Of a stretch of DNA of 64,000 bases, positions 12,945 to 24,200 are shown piece after piece (the stretch's first letter is position 1; each line of letters starts with the position of its first letter). Below the pieces are notes generated by a model that worked only from the letters and a program-made list of their open reading frames with translations, did no database searches and was not told the DNA's origin. This DNA comes from Sclerodactyla briareus (Eukaryota > Echinodermata > Holothuroidea > Dendrochirotida > Sclerodactylidae), in NCBI GenBank assembly GCA_026419785.1, contig JAODTK010005918.1, forward strand, positions 142,501 to 206,500, in the 5' to 3' direction. Made by a program: the position numbers and the translations under genes.

Positions 12945-13955
12945 AGCCTTATACGAAGTCTGTTAATTCGAGGTCATATAAAACCTTTGAATATTCTTAT
13001 ATTATCATATTATTATTTATTATAATATCGAGTGCCTATATAGCGCTTTCCAGCGTCGCCTGACATCCTCGGAGCCCTCCACAGATATGAGACCTACCCT
13101 GTTCATTGAAACCGATACGCTCTCCGACTATCCCGGAGGGTAGTTGCTGCTTTTAATATCACAGTTGTAACGAGTCGCCTGAAAGTCGAGTCACAACTCG
13201 AGTCGAGTCATCTGACAGTCGAGTCACCAGTCGAGTCGAGTCATTGACATATTTGTTCGAGTCAAGTCGAGTCGAGTCACTGCCTCAGCCGAGTTGAGTC
13301 AAGTGGAAGTAAATTTGTTTGTTTTCAGTCACTTCGAGTCAGTATGGTACAGTGCGTAATGATTTGCGATCACTAGCGCTAGCATAGTACAGTGCTGGTG
13401 GGATACATGGAAACGAAATGTGACTGCATACGTTGACTGTTTATTACCTCAGCCGCTCATCAGTGCGCTGTGTGCATGTATGTAAGTACGTACGTGCGTA
13501 GCAAGTGAGCGGCAAACATTTTTTCAATTGCGGTGACGATTTTTGCGTCAAGACTGAACTTATACTCGAGTCAAACAATAGAAATTCGAGTCAAGTCCAG
13601 TCATACTGGTTAGTGACTCAATTCCAAGTCGAGTCACAATTGTGAGTGACTCCATCCAAGTCGAGTCAGTTAGTGTAATGACTCGAGTCCGTGTCATTAA
13701 ACAATGTAACTCGAGTCGACTCGAGTCCAAGTCAATAACTCCATACAGCCATATAAGTCTGGCATTTATAGCCGCAGCTATACTGTACTGTACAGGTCCC
13801 CAATGTTCATAAGAGCGGGGTGGAGCATTGGAGACAAAGTACCTTGCCCAATGGCACATCAGAAGAGCTGACCAATAACACCGGCCTCTTTCATTCACGT
13901 ATCTAAGCATTATATTAGCAACTTTACATGATGAATAGAATCGAAATCTGATACA
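12945..13955. mobile_element. Nested insertion private to the left arm: LINE/SINE 3' tail interrupted by a GAGTC-rich block
   Basis: The mirror stretch in the right arm (about 28545-28600) lacks this kilobase. Outer parts (12990-13150 and 13740-13910) read on the minus strand as a repeat 3' region: TGCCATTGGGCAAGGTACTT, CTCCACCCCGCTC, then GGAAAGCGCTATATAGGC and an (ATT)-rich end. This resembles L2/CR1-type tails. Between them, 13160-13740 is packed with GAGTCGAGTCA motifs on one side and inverted TGACTCGAGTC on the other. That looks like a foldback or MITE-like element inserted into the tail. Confidence 0.6.
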
Positions 13956-14373
13956 AGTTGATATTCATCAAAACGTTCCCATACAAGTGTTGTTTTTCAA
14001 TAAATATACTTACAGAAATATTTACAAGCAGATCAGGCAAAGTAGCTCCATGATTCCGACAATCTATGTATTACCCGGGGGATTTAGCTGAGTGGAATAT
14101 ATAATTTTTGTTATGATTCCGACGATTGTTTTCCTAGCCGACAATAAGATGATAACTTCTCGTATGATTTCCTGGCTAGTAGCTGACAAACTGAAAAACT
14201 CCGATTTCACACTAGAGGTAAATATAATAACTACGAAAAGTCAATTCGTGTTTTCATGATCATTGTACTTTGAACTATTCCATTTTTTCCACAACGTACT
14301 TTACAAACAAGAATTCTAGGTATGAGCAAATAATATAGCAAGGTGGAATGAAGTATTCTGACGAAGTTCCTAC

Positions 14374-14475
14374 CTTCGAAGAGAAGTAACGGGAAGAAAG
14401 TACCACCCAAGGAGAATGTTGGAGACCATTGCCTGAATACAATGAAACATTGCATCATTCCATTGTTTCTTCAGC
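14374..14475 (-). pseudogene. Inverted copy of SLC5 exon 3 (5' boundary uncertain)
   Basis: The minus strand encodes, with a shift, WNDAMFHCIQAMVSN then ILLGWYFLPV and a serine-rich end before the donor GTAGGAAC. This matches the family's second/third helix ending in LGW-F-PVYISS. It mirrors 28090-28193. I could not place the acceptor: the glycine/alanine-rich start usual for this exon is not clear in either arm. Confidence 0.6.
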
Positions 14476-14599
14476 TAAGAGAATTTCAAGTTATTCGTCA
14501 AAGACATAGTCTGTGTCATCGCCGTTTGATTGTAGACCAAATAGTGGACTTAAGTGAGCCGAAAACACGACGACCTGCGAATCCGCTGCTGGCCCTTAC

Positions 14600-14720
14600 C
14601 CGGCGAGACCTATGAAATGTTCACTGCCGATGTTACTGGCGAACAGGGAGGCACCGATCGCCCGATCACCCCTGTCAGGAAGTAACCCTTGAGCGTCGAT
14701 CGAGAAGAGCGGAAGAAACC
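14600..14720 (-). pseudogene. Inverted copy of SLC5 exon 2
   Basis: After the acceptor TTTCTGCAG the minus strand reads GFFRSSRSTLKGYFLTG. A gap of about 12 bp follows relative to the right arm, then AIGASLFASNIGSEHFIGLA and donor GTAAGG. This is the conserved SGLT helix-1b/2 segment. It is the cleaner copy of exon 2: the right-arm copy (27823-27953) has several indels in the same part but keeps the GGKMAWW codons missing here. Confidence 0.85.
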
Positions 14721-15400
14721 CTGCAGAAACGGGACGAGAAGCAGGTAATACAAACGATCGTGCTGATGGCGCTGAATCCCTATAACAGAATACATACCCT
14801 GAAAGTGTGAGGTTATACCACATACTGACCAGACTTGATTGCGACAAGACAAGACAAGACTTGTCCCCGGTCGGTAAGCGTTTCTCACACTTTGGTAACA
14901 CACGACCGACTAAGCAGAACTCGGTTCTTTAAAAACCACAAGACAAAAATTGAAAATGTTCATATGCCCGAACTTGTCCAAACTTGTTGAAGCTAGTCGC
15001 AAGTTAGCTGGTCAGAAACATACGGTGCTGTACCCCGGCCCGACCCGACTCAGGTGGCATTGGATATCGACAATTTGCGGTAGGCTTTCTATTCAAGTTA
15101 TTCTCCTATCGAGTCTGTGTAAAACGGGGTAAAATCCATCATGCGGTCATTGAACAGATATATACATACGTATGAAGTATGTTATAATTTTCCTCGAATA
15201 TTTCTACTTCATCAGCTGTCTCTAGTTGATTTCTTTGATAATGTTTATAGCACACGAAAGGTAACATAGGTAACATGTGACCAAGTGGCTTCATGCGACA
15301 AATGAGAAACACACGACCCCCATTACCCAAGTAGCTCTAGTTTCCTTTGGATTCAGGCTCTACACTAATATGGTTCATGTAAAGAAGTTGGTTTTCGATA

Positions 15401-15879
15401 ATTAGGGATTGATCAACGGTCGAGCATGTTTTATACACTGGATAATGCACAACCGGTGGTCAATTCAAGCGATGCACGAGAGCGCAGTCTGAGTGCATCC
15501 AGCGTTAGACTCAACCCCCGTTAAAATCGACTGTTGATTAACCCCATTCATTCAAACAACGCGAAATTTAGTTCAGATTAGTCAATTTAGTTAATTTGTT
15601 CGCGCATGTACAAGACTCTTTGCAATGTCATCGGGGGTTCCTATTTTATCATAAAGTGGAAAAAAACGAGGGTCGTTTAGTGCATTTTTCAAGCTAAATT
15701 TCGTGTTGTATAAATGAACAGTGTTAACGGTCGATTGTGTTTTGTCATCATGATAATGCACTGCGTTAATTCTAACGCTGTATGCAATCGGGCTGCGCCC
15801 TCGTGCATCGATTGAATTAACCTCCGGTCGTGCATCATCCAGTGGGTAAAACACGCTCGACCGTTGATTTACCCCTAAT
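15401..15879. mobile_element. Foldback MITE, about 480 bp, with long terminal inverted repeats (left-arm copy)
   Basis: The element begins ATTAGGGATTGATCAACGGT and ends ACCGTTGATTTACCCCTAAT. The inverted repeats extend about 190 bp at each end, sharing CGAGCATGTTTTA-type, CTGGATAATGCAC and GATGCACGAGAGCGCAG landmarks. There is no coding content. The mirror copy is at about 26652-27147, so insertion preceded the inverted duplication. Confidence 0.8.
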
Positions 15880-16052
15880 TAATGCATGGTCAGCCTACAT
15901 GATTCAGCCAATCAAGGGAAGTATTGACTGCAAGTATGAATGAACAAGCTTTAACAACGTAATGGTAACCGTAACAATCAAAAAAAAAAAAAAGTTTGAT
16001 AGTTATGTGACAACATTCCTTCTTGTCATATATCATCCCTGGTACTCTGAAG

Positions 16053-16168
16053 GCATATCCACACAGGATACGTTCTGTTCCGTCACGTCACGACAGGTTT
16101 TATTTCCGCACGGCTGACGGTGTGACGTAGACACCCGCTCGTCCGAACAGAATCCGTCTCTCCATATC
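16053..16168. mobile_element. Short MITE-like element with about 28-bp terminal inverted repeats
   Basis: The 5' end ATATCCACACAGGATACGTT is mirrored at the 3' end by the complement of ATATGGAGAGACGGATTCTG. CGTCACGTCACG lies inside. A related copy lies in the loop (21420-21520) and the arm partner at about 26345-26480. It has no coding capacity. The ends resemble hAT-type MITEs, but I cannot confirm the family. Confidence 0.5.
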
Positions 16169-17279
16169 AGTCAAATGCTACTGGAGAATAAAATTTGACC
16201 ATTAAAAATCGTTGGGGAAGGTAAATATAATTTTTTATTTCATGGATTGCACTAGTGGCCAAAGTAGGTCTGATTTTATATTACATTCTAATATTTTCGT
16301 CTGAAGAAATACATGTTCGGACAATTTCAATCTGGCCATTCAAGAGTGGTAGGTTATGCATACAGTTTGATAAGCTGGATAATTGATTACACGAGGTTCG
16401 ATTTTCGCACGACTTCAGCAGTGATGACGGCATCGCAATCGCAGCCTTCGTGGTCCACAGGCGCAAACGGAGGGGATCATGGGTCCGCGAAATTTACCAA
16501 AAAAAAAGGACAACGGAGGCAATCGCAGCCCTCGTTGTCCACGTAACAAGCACAGGGGATCATGGGTCCACGACACTAACCGAAAAGGAAAGGATCTCAG
16601 TGAATACCAGAGATTAGTCAGGAACTGCCCTGGACAGTGAGCGATTCAAGCAGTACTTCATGCTAATCCGCATATCGGGCCACGATCTCAAGAGAGGGGA
16701 GGCAACCAACGTGGGCGGGAGGCATTGCCCGAGACAGTGGTTGGCTGTATGCCTCAGGTTAGGCTATTTTATCTCATTGAGAGGCCGGAAGTGCAGAATT
16801 TTAGGCTGGTGTGGCAATATAGGTCTGCTATGTTTCTGAATTTTGAGGACTTTTGCCAAGACGAATTCTCCGATTGATTGGTATTTCGGAAAAGGTCGAT
16901 AAGCATTACGAGGGGGCATATTGGATTGCCGGATGAGTAAAGGGTTCTTTTTACTTGTAATATTCCATAAAATCCATTCTGACGGCGCTCCAACTTATGC
17001 CTCGACCCGCGTTAGTAATTCATCCGACGGAAAATATTTCGAGGAATGCAACAGTCTTTGTTGTCACTTTTTTGAGACAGGAATCATTAAGAAATTGAGT
17101 TCATTATAAAATTCGGTGGTTTGAAAGTCCACGAAAAGACTGGTGCATGTTTCTTGCCGTGGGTGTGGTAAGGGTCGGGATACCTCCTCGGCTCCCGCCA
17201 ACCCGGCATAGTCTCTCGCCAATAACACATAGTCTTCCTCCTCTTCAAGCGGAATTGTTAACAATTGCCCTAGGAACAG

Positions 17280-17470
17280 ATAGCGCCTATTATGCATCGA
17301 ATGCGAAGGCCCTAAATTCAATGATCACTCGTTCACTCACTCATGGGAAGCAATGCCTGGGAAAGGCATCCACCGTCCGCATCCAGTCCCTCGGCCTCTT
17401 CCGGACAAAAGAGCAGGCCTGGATTCGAACGATCTCCATAGGTACCCGCTAAACTGAACCAACCAAAAGG
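17280..17470 (-). mobile_element. tRNA-derived SINE-like repeat, left-arm copy
   Basis: The minus strand contains a box-A-like TGGTTCAGTTTAGCGGG and a box-B-like GTTCGAATCCAGGCC about 35 nt downstream. It is the mirror of 24957-25150, where box B is a perfect GGTTCGAATCC. Confidence 0.4.
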
Positions 17471-17819
17471 TAAGTGGCTGCCCAGGCGGTCGACCCCAAC
17501 CTTTCGAAGTTTCAAACAGACAGGATCGGTGGAAATGGTCGTCAACCGGAAGACAAACCAATTGCTCCCATAACGCAAGAAGGCGGTCACGAATCAAGCA
17601 ACTGACCCACACTATCCCCTCTCTAAGTACCCCATAGCTGACATTAGTAGGGTCCCTGCCTCACAAGAGAAAACTCCATGCAGGGACAAGAATAACAATG
17701 AAGCTTGAAGAAGCTCAGAGAGTATGATTAGAGATGAGGTGGATGCGGAGTAGAGTAGTTACACACAACCCAATATACATGACCTAATTATAAAATATTA
17801 GACACTTCAATGATAGACA

Positions 17820-17960
17820 GTGATGAAGTCGAGACCAGCATGGTCCGAGAACGAGACACCAGGGGTTCAGGATCGAGACGGGACGATCAGGCAAGAAAGT
17901 CCCGAATCGAGACGAGAACCCACAAGGTCCAAGATGAGATCGAGACCGAGACCTAAATTA
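17820..17960. repeat. GAGACCGAGAC-rich dispersed repeat, copy 1
   Basis: This is a degenerate array of GAGAC(C/G)GAGA motifs. Related copies are at 19285-19370, 36126-36255 and 38196-38360, with arm partners at 24480-24620 and 23200-23310. Copies share motif content rather than a fixed unit length, as in an element whose interior is built from a short repeat. Confidence 0.6.
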
Positions 17961-18670
17961 GTATTGGTATCTGCATTGCTTTGTAGCAGAGAGCAATTAT
18001 GTCATTTCAAAGGTAACCTTTTAACCAGCGACTCAAGTCAAACCGCCCACTACCTCTAAGGAAGTGTGATTACATAACTACAACATTGTGTTGGAAAAAA
18101 ACAGGGGAGTCACGAAGACATTCATACATTATTGTATAGATAGACATGAACTAATCTCTATGAAATTCACGTGATCGGCTTCGGAGAAACTGCTGGCATA
18201 TGAGAGATGTAGGTTTAAATTGTGCTCATGCTCAGCTGACGGCTGATACTAGGCTGTACATATTACAGACAGTCTAAAGGATGTATTGTTTCAATCATAT
18301 GTACGGGATGTGCTCTGAAGCCTGCCCCCTAAAAAAGTAGTTCATGTCGAATCAGGGCTGTCGTACTCGGGTTACTGAGTACCCAATGAGCAGCTGCGTA
18401 TGAGGGTGCAAGTCAATAAGGTACCTTGCTCAATGGTAGCCTACTATGTACAGCTCTTGACTGTGAAATCCCTAACATCTAGATTGATATCTGACTGCTG
18501 TGAAACTGTACTTCCATCAATCTAGGTGCTGAATCAAAAATAGTGGTATACTGATGACTGACTGAGGAGGGAGAAACTAGAGTGTAGGATACAGTACAAG
18601 TTAGCTTGACACGATGTCAATTATCCGTGGCAATGACAGTGTTTAACTGTTTGCGCTAAGGAATTGAGTT

Positions 18671-18690
18671 AAGGTGGGAATTCCCACCTT
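18671..18690. other. Perfect 20-bp palindrome, left arm
   Basis: AAGGTGGGAATTCCCACCTT is its own reverse complement. The same 20 bases occur unchanged at 23861-23880 in the right arm, though the flanks have diverged. Function is unknown. Confidence 0.9.
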
Positions 18691-19394
18691 GGTTTTTTGT
18701 GAGAGGAATTCCTAAGAATAGAAGAGGGATTTTTTCAACAGAATAGGCCTCCAATTCAGATTAGTATACGAATGGACTGTACCCGAAATGGGAGGGAACT
18801 TACCACTTACCAAAATTTTTAGGGGAGATTTTGAAATAAAAATAGTCAGTTCCCTCCTTCCCCACCCCCTTAGACGCCATGTTCCTTCAACAATGTATAT
18901 GACTGGGCATAAATTCAGAAAAAAAACATCCGTGACCGGAAAAGACCGGAACTACGTCATGCACCAGACTGTAAACAATGAAGGAGAGTAGTTCTCAAAA
19001 GAAACTCGCTGTAGTGTAGTACTATAGAGTACGAGTGTGTCATACTTCTTGTCATCTATGACTGAATAGTAGGGATTACTCAGCCTATGCTAGAATTGTA
19101 GTTTGTAGCCGCCTAAGTTGAAGTAACCTATGACTAGCTTTGAAAATGCAAGTTGCTGCCTCCACTATATTGAGTGATATGGTAGAATATGAAACCAGAC
19201 AGATGAGAACTCCTAAAGTAAGAGAATTATGGGGACTCCTCACAATGCCGTATTATCTTTGATGAGACAAGGAAAAAAAATGTGGTCCGTGGGTTCGAGA
19301 CCGAGACCGAGATTCTGTAAGATGGCGAGATCGCGGACTCGGGAAAAACCAGGCTCGGGGACAATCCCATCACTGATGGGGGACACCATGTTAT

Positions 19395-19985
19395 TTCATC
19401 AAATCACAACAAAAAAACTTTATTTATGCAGGAGAAAAGGAGTCAATAGTTCATTCTTTCGTTTATTATGTATTGGTTCCAGGTATGGGGCTATGCTGTT
19501 GCTGTTTATGTAAGCAATCCGAAAATACTCCAGAAGCGCATGTTTCGCTATATCGCCAATGCGCATTATTTAGCTCCTTCTGAACCTCTTTTGAAGAAAT
19601 TGAATATTTTTGAACTTTGATGATATCGTGAAATACCAGACATCAATTTTTATGTTCCATGCTGCTCATGACTCATTGCCTCCTTCAGTTTCAACACTCT
19701 TCACCAGAAATAACCTTTACTTTGATATATTATTAATAATTATATATTCCCTACTGCAGATTACGGGTCACCAGAGGAAATATTCGTTATACGGGACCTA
19801 CCGCATGGAATAATCTTCCTGCGGATCTAGAAACAATCCCTCATTACCAAGTTTTAAACGAAAGTTAAAGAAACCACCTTTCCTGGCAGACCCCCCAACC
19901 ATTTATTATGTCACTGCTTTTGTATTCATTCAAGTCTTTTCTATGGTTGAATAAAGTTGAAGTTGAACAATTATATAACAATCAT
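19395..19985 (+). mobile_element. LINE 3' end (C-terminal ORF2 fragment), left-arm copy
   Basis: Read with small frame shifts, the + strand gives [54 protein letters not shown], then RYTGPTAWNNLPADLETIPH and a terminal AATAAAGTTGAAGTTGAA. This is the familiar end of a non-LTR reverse-transcriptase polyprotein (the TAWNNLP motif). It is 5'-truncated. The mirror copy in the right arm shows insertion before the duplication. Confidence 0.85.
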
Positions 19986-20445
19986 GATATGAAACACAGG
20001 ACGCAACTTCAAATTTACTGCACACGATGTCCAGGCCTACCACTGTCAACAACAACATTGGCATAAGAGATGGGAGTGTTTTCCTGTAGCCGGATGTAGC
20101 AAGAAAGCATGAAATATAATATAATAGATTCTTCCTTCGGGTACTAGAGCTAGCTTTCGATATGCTTTTCTGTCGCCTGTGCCGGAAATATTCCTTCAGC
20201 GTCCCGTCGACATCATCCTGCTTTTTCTTGTGTTTATTGTAAACTTGTCTCGTTCGGAGGCTGAGAGTGGGACATTCAGTGGAAGGCGATTGCTGGATCA
20301 ATGGTACCACACTCGATATACATGACACCACTTTCTTAACCAGCCCCCCAGCCCACACCACCCCCACACCACCCACACCTTCTCCGTCGGTAGCGCCCTG
20401 TTTCTTGTATCCCTTCAAAATCGTTACTACGGCGTCAAGTGACAC
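19930..20445 (-). other. Unidentified 171-codon open frame at the inner end of the left arm
   Basis: This is the longest open frame of the arm, starting MSLDAVVTILKGYKKQGATD. A basic stretch, RQVYNKHKKKQDDVDGTLKE then YFRHRRQKSISK, follows. The C-terminal half overlaps the LINE tail. The mirror region (21897-22200, + strand) keeps the similar words SLDPVVN and SCISSVV but is broken by shifts. It starts about 660 bp from exon 1 of the SLC5 gene and points away from it. I recognise no family; it may be chance or a fragment. Confidence 0.25.
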
Positions 20446-20523
20446 TTAGATAGAACAAACAAGTCAGACACTTGCAGTAAAGAGTCAATGTGATTGAATA
20501 CTGTATCCCTCTTCTCCCAGTAT

Positions 20524-21103
20524 AGCCGTCCACGTTGGGGTCCGTGGCGCGCTCGAGTGCGGCGTCGCGGCTCTAAATAAACGATGCTTCGGAAGCCCAT
20601 TGCCAAGTTTTGAACTCCGCGTAGATATGGGCCCACGGGGGATCAGCAGCTGTGCTGCGATAAATACTCGTTAAAGTAGTGAATGTACGTACACATACGC
20701 ATACCACGCGCAAACCCTAGCGTGACATAAATCCCTTTTTCTTGTTTACAACAAGGAATAAAGAAGCACGGGGCAATCGTCCGTGCAGACCTCTGTCGTA
20801 TATGAGAGCAAAGTTTAAGTGACACTAGGGAATTTATTGACTTTTTCTGTTACAACTATGTTGAACACAAAAGCCAAGCTGTTGTTGTAAACGGTGTATA
20901 AATTGTCCCACTACAAAACAGTACGGTAGTTTACACAGCGTGTTCCAAACTACGTGGTAGTGTGTTACGTATTTGCATACTTGGTTTCCAGCGCGAAAGT
21001 TCTGCACCGATACTGCCCGAGTTTCTGTCTCAGCTCGGTTCGTTTACTAGGACTTGCCCGTATCTCCCTTCCACAGTTGGTCGAGTTCAGTTTATAAACG
21101 GAT
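20524..21103 (+). promoter_or_regulatory. Presumed 5' flank of the SLC5 gene in the single-copy loop
   Basis: This is unique sequence between the end of the left arm and the start codon at 21104. A TATAAAT lies at 20897-20903, about 200 bp upstream of the ATG, too far for me to call it a core promoter with confidence. No CpG island is obvious apart from a GC-richer patch at 20540-20580. The assignment rests on position only. Confidence 0.3.
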
Positions 21104-21231
21104 ATGGATGCGAATGAATCAGTTGCCCGCTCGCATGTTGGTGCAGAAGATGATAATGCAGTGAAATTGAACAGTATCGACATAATTGTTATTGTGTTCT
21201 ATTTTGTGGGATTCTCTTGATTGGGATATGG
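21104..21231 (+). CDS. SLC5 exon 1: start codon and first membrane helix
   Basis: ATG at 21104 follows an in-frame TAA at 21095-21097. It opens [18 protein letters not shown], a polar extracellular N-terminus. [15 protein letters not shown], the start of helix 1, follows. An in-frame TGA at 21218-21220 is removed by assuming one missing base: the next codons then read LIGIW and end exactly at the donor GTGAGT (21232). This matches the family pattern VVYF(x)5GIW. Splicing in phase 0 to exon 2 (GFFRSS..., clean in the left arm) joins correctly. Exon 1 exists only here, in the loop; the left arm has none. Confidence 0.75.
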
Positions 21232-24200
21232 GTGAGTTTGTCAGCTTTCTATGCATCTACGCTCTCAGAGGGCAAACATATTGGGCAAGACTACGAAAAC
21301 ATTTCTACATGTTTACCCTTTTCGCTACCGATATGCTAGTGGGCCCGTCAGGAAGTTAAGTACAGCGGCTGTTTGGTATTAGCTGCTGTGACCTCCTCCC
21401 CAGATGTTTGTAGCCTGTTCACAGAATATGTTCCGTTCCGTCACGTCCACGTCACGTTAATTCCGATCACTTTGCACGGAATCAATGGAGAAGTCCGCAC
21501 TGGATGCGTTCCGCTACGTCACGTTCAAAAGAGTTAGACCTTCCGATTGCTCAAAGTCCATATACGTTCAGAAGCAGAATCGACGTACATATCGATACGT
21601 CAGGTTTGGAGTCTCGCTATATTTAAATGCCAATTTCCGACGAAAAATGAGCACAAAAGAAAGCCCATCGGCTATACTGTTTCCGATGCTCAAAGTCCAT
21701 GAACGTTCAGAAGCAGAATTGACGTACATATCGATACGTCAGAGGTTTGGGAGCTCGCCTAATTTAAATGCTAATTTCCGACGAAAAAACAAAAAATGAG
21801 CACAAAGAAAGCTATGGCATACTGGGAGGAAAGGGATGCACTATTCAATCACATGACTCTTTACGGCAAGTGTTCTGACTGTTTGTTCTAATTATAGTGT
21901 CACTTGACCCCGTAGTAAACGTTTGCGCTCGCGACGGAGTGATAGTGTTTCGGTGGGGGTGGTGTGGGGGTGGTTTTTGTGGAGCTGGTGGGGCTGGTAG
22001 GCAGGTGTCATGTATATCGAGTGTGGTAACATGGATCCAAGCAATCGCCCCCACTGAATGTCCACTCTCAGACCTTCCGAACGAGGACAAGTTTAACACA
22101 ACGAAAAAAGCAATGGATGATGTTCGACAGGGACGCTGAAGGAAAAATTCCGGACAGGCGACAGCAAAGCATATCGAAAGCTAGCTCTAGTACAGAAGGA
22201 AGATAGATAATATATATATATTTCATGCTTTCTTGTACATCGGCTACAGGGGAAAACACTCCCATTCCTATGCCAATTGTTCGTTGTTGAAACCTCCGGT
22301 GGCCTGGACATCAGTGTTGCCGGAAATGTGAAGTTGCGTTTCCTGTGTTCATATCATGATTGTATATAATTGTTTCAACTTCAACTTTATTAACCATAGG
22401 AAAATACTTGAATGGAATTACCAAAGTCAGATGAACATAAGTAAATGGGGGGGGGTTCTGCAGAAAGCTACTCAAAGCTCGTTCAAAGCAGAACCCCTAC
22501 AATAGTCAACATAGAAACAGAAACGAGACAACAAAACAAACACCACCAGTGACCAAACCCGCCCCCCCCCCCCGCAACGCAAACATCCCCTCACCCAGAA
22601 GAGCAGAGACGTTTACGTTTACTGGGGCACTGAAGGTGTTTCTTTAACTGTCGTTTGAAATGGTAATGAAGGTTGTTTTATTCTAAGAATCCACCTGGAA
22701 AGCTTTATTCCATGCGGTAGGTCCCGGATATAACGAATATTCCCTTGGGTGACTGTAATCTCTGCAGTAGGGAATTAGAATCGAGATTGTTCTGTATTAA
22801 GAGTAAGGGTTATTTCTAGTGAAAAGCAAAAAGAAAGAGTTGGGAAAAGAGCTTCAACGGATCGAGGGTTTTTTTTGAAACTGACGGAGCAAGGAGTCAT
22901 GAGTAGCATGGAACAGAAAAATGGGCTGGTCTGGTATTCACGATATCATCAAAGTTCCAAATATTCAATTTCTTCAAAAGAGGATCAGAAGGAGCTAAAT
23001 CATGCGCATGGCGATAGAGCGAACAATGCGCTTCTGGAGTAATTAGGTTCCGTACTACATTAAACCAGCCGCAGCATAGCCCCATTACTGGTACGCATCG
23101 AGATAAACGGAAGAATTTTAAGACTATGGCCTGGCGCGTTTCTGCATAAGTAAAGAAGTGTTTGTTGTGATTTGTATATAATAACATGGTGTCCACCATC
23201 ATGATGGATGTCTCGAGGCCACTGGTCTCGGAACCTCAGTTTCCTAGTCTCGATCTCGGCCTCTGAAACCCCAAGATCTCGGTTCGGTCTCGGACACGGA
23301 CCACAATTGGTCCTGTATTCATCAACAAAATCCGGCTTGTGAGGGTCCATAATTCTCTTGCTTTAGGAAAGGTCATCATGGTCTGGTTTCCTATCTACCA
23401 TATCACTTCATATAGTGGATGGGCACCCAACTGCATCGTCAAGATAGGCATAGGTAATTCCAATAGACGTCCTACAAACTACAATTTTAGCATAGGCTGA
23501 AGTATCCTACTATCACAGTCATGGCGGGACAGAAGTTTGGACACACTCGTACTCTGTAGTACTACACTACCTACAGCGAGTGTCTTTTGAGAAAGCCTCT
23601 CCTTCAATGTTCACACTCTGTGCATGACGTAGTTTCAGGTTTCCGGTCAACGGATTCTAAATTATGGATCGTTCATATACAGAGTTTTGAGAAAGCTTGG
23701 CGCTAAGGGGTGGGGAAGAGGGAATCTGACTATTTATTCAAAATCTCCCCTGAAAATTTCCCATTTCGGGCAGCAGTCCATTCGTTATACTAAATTTGAA
23801 TTGGAGGCCTGATCTGTTGAAAAATCCCTCTTCGATTCTGGAGTCCTCTCACAAAAAACCAAGGTGGGAATTCCCACCTTACTCAAATTCCTTAGCGCAA
23901 CAGGTAAACACTGTCATTTGCCCATGATAATGACATAGTGTCTCAAAGATACTGTACTGTAGGCGGCCTACACTGGTAGGTTCTTTCTCAGTCAGTAATC
24001 AGTACACCACTACTTTTGATTCAAGCACCTAGATTGATGGTAGTACAGTTTACACAGCAGGCAGATATCAATCTAGCTTGATAGGGATTCGCTGCTGTAC
24101 ATAGTAGGCTACCCTTGCGCAAGGTACCACAATGCAGTACATATGATTACAAAATTACTGTAGACTGCTGGAATGATGGTAGCCTAGATTAGAATAGCCG

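Larger units (their letters stand above)
2270..20523 (-). repeat. Left arm of a giant imperfect inverted repeat
   Basis: The reverse complement of this stretch follows 21819-35230 in order. Matching landmark pairs are 2500/35040, 2940-3025/34310-34400, 3240/34070, 4000/33390, 4500-5000/32450-33000, 10590/32095, 11100-11450/31300-31600, 12300-12540/30200-30470, 12720/28770, 14060/28470, 14950-15150/27390-27600, 16100/26440, 17400/25020, 18680/23870, 19800/22720, 20300/22050 and 20515/21825. Inside are inverted copies of SLC5 exons 2-6, a LINE 3' end, MITEs and two large insertions absent from the other arm (5296-10494 and about 12945-13955). Arm similarity looks high but is broken by many short indels. 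I did not compute identity. Confidence 0.93.

Noticed and set aside
13560-13910. 116-codon minus-strand frame
   Set aside because: Lies in the GAGTC repeat and a LINE/SINE tail.
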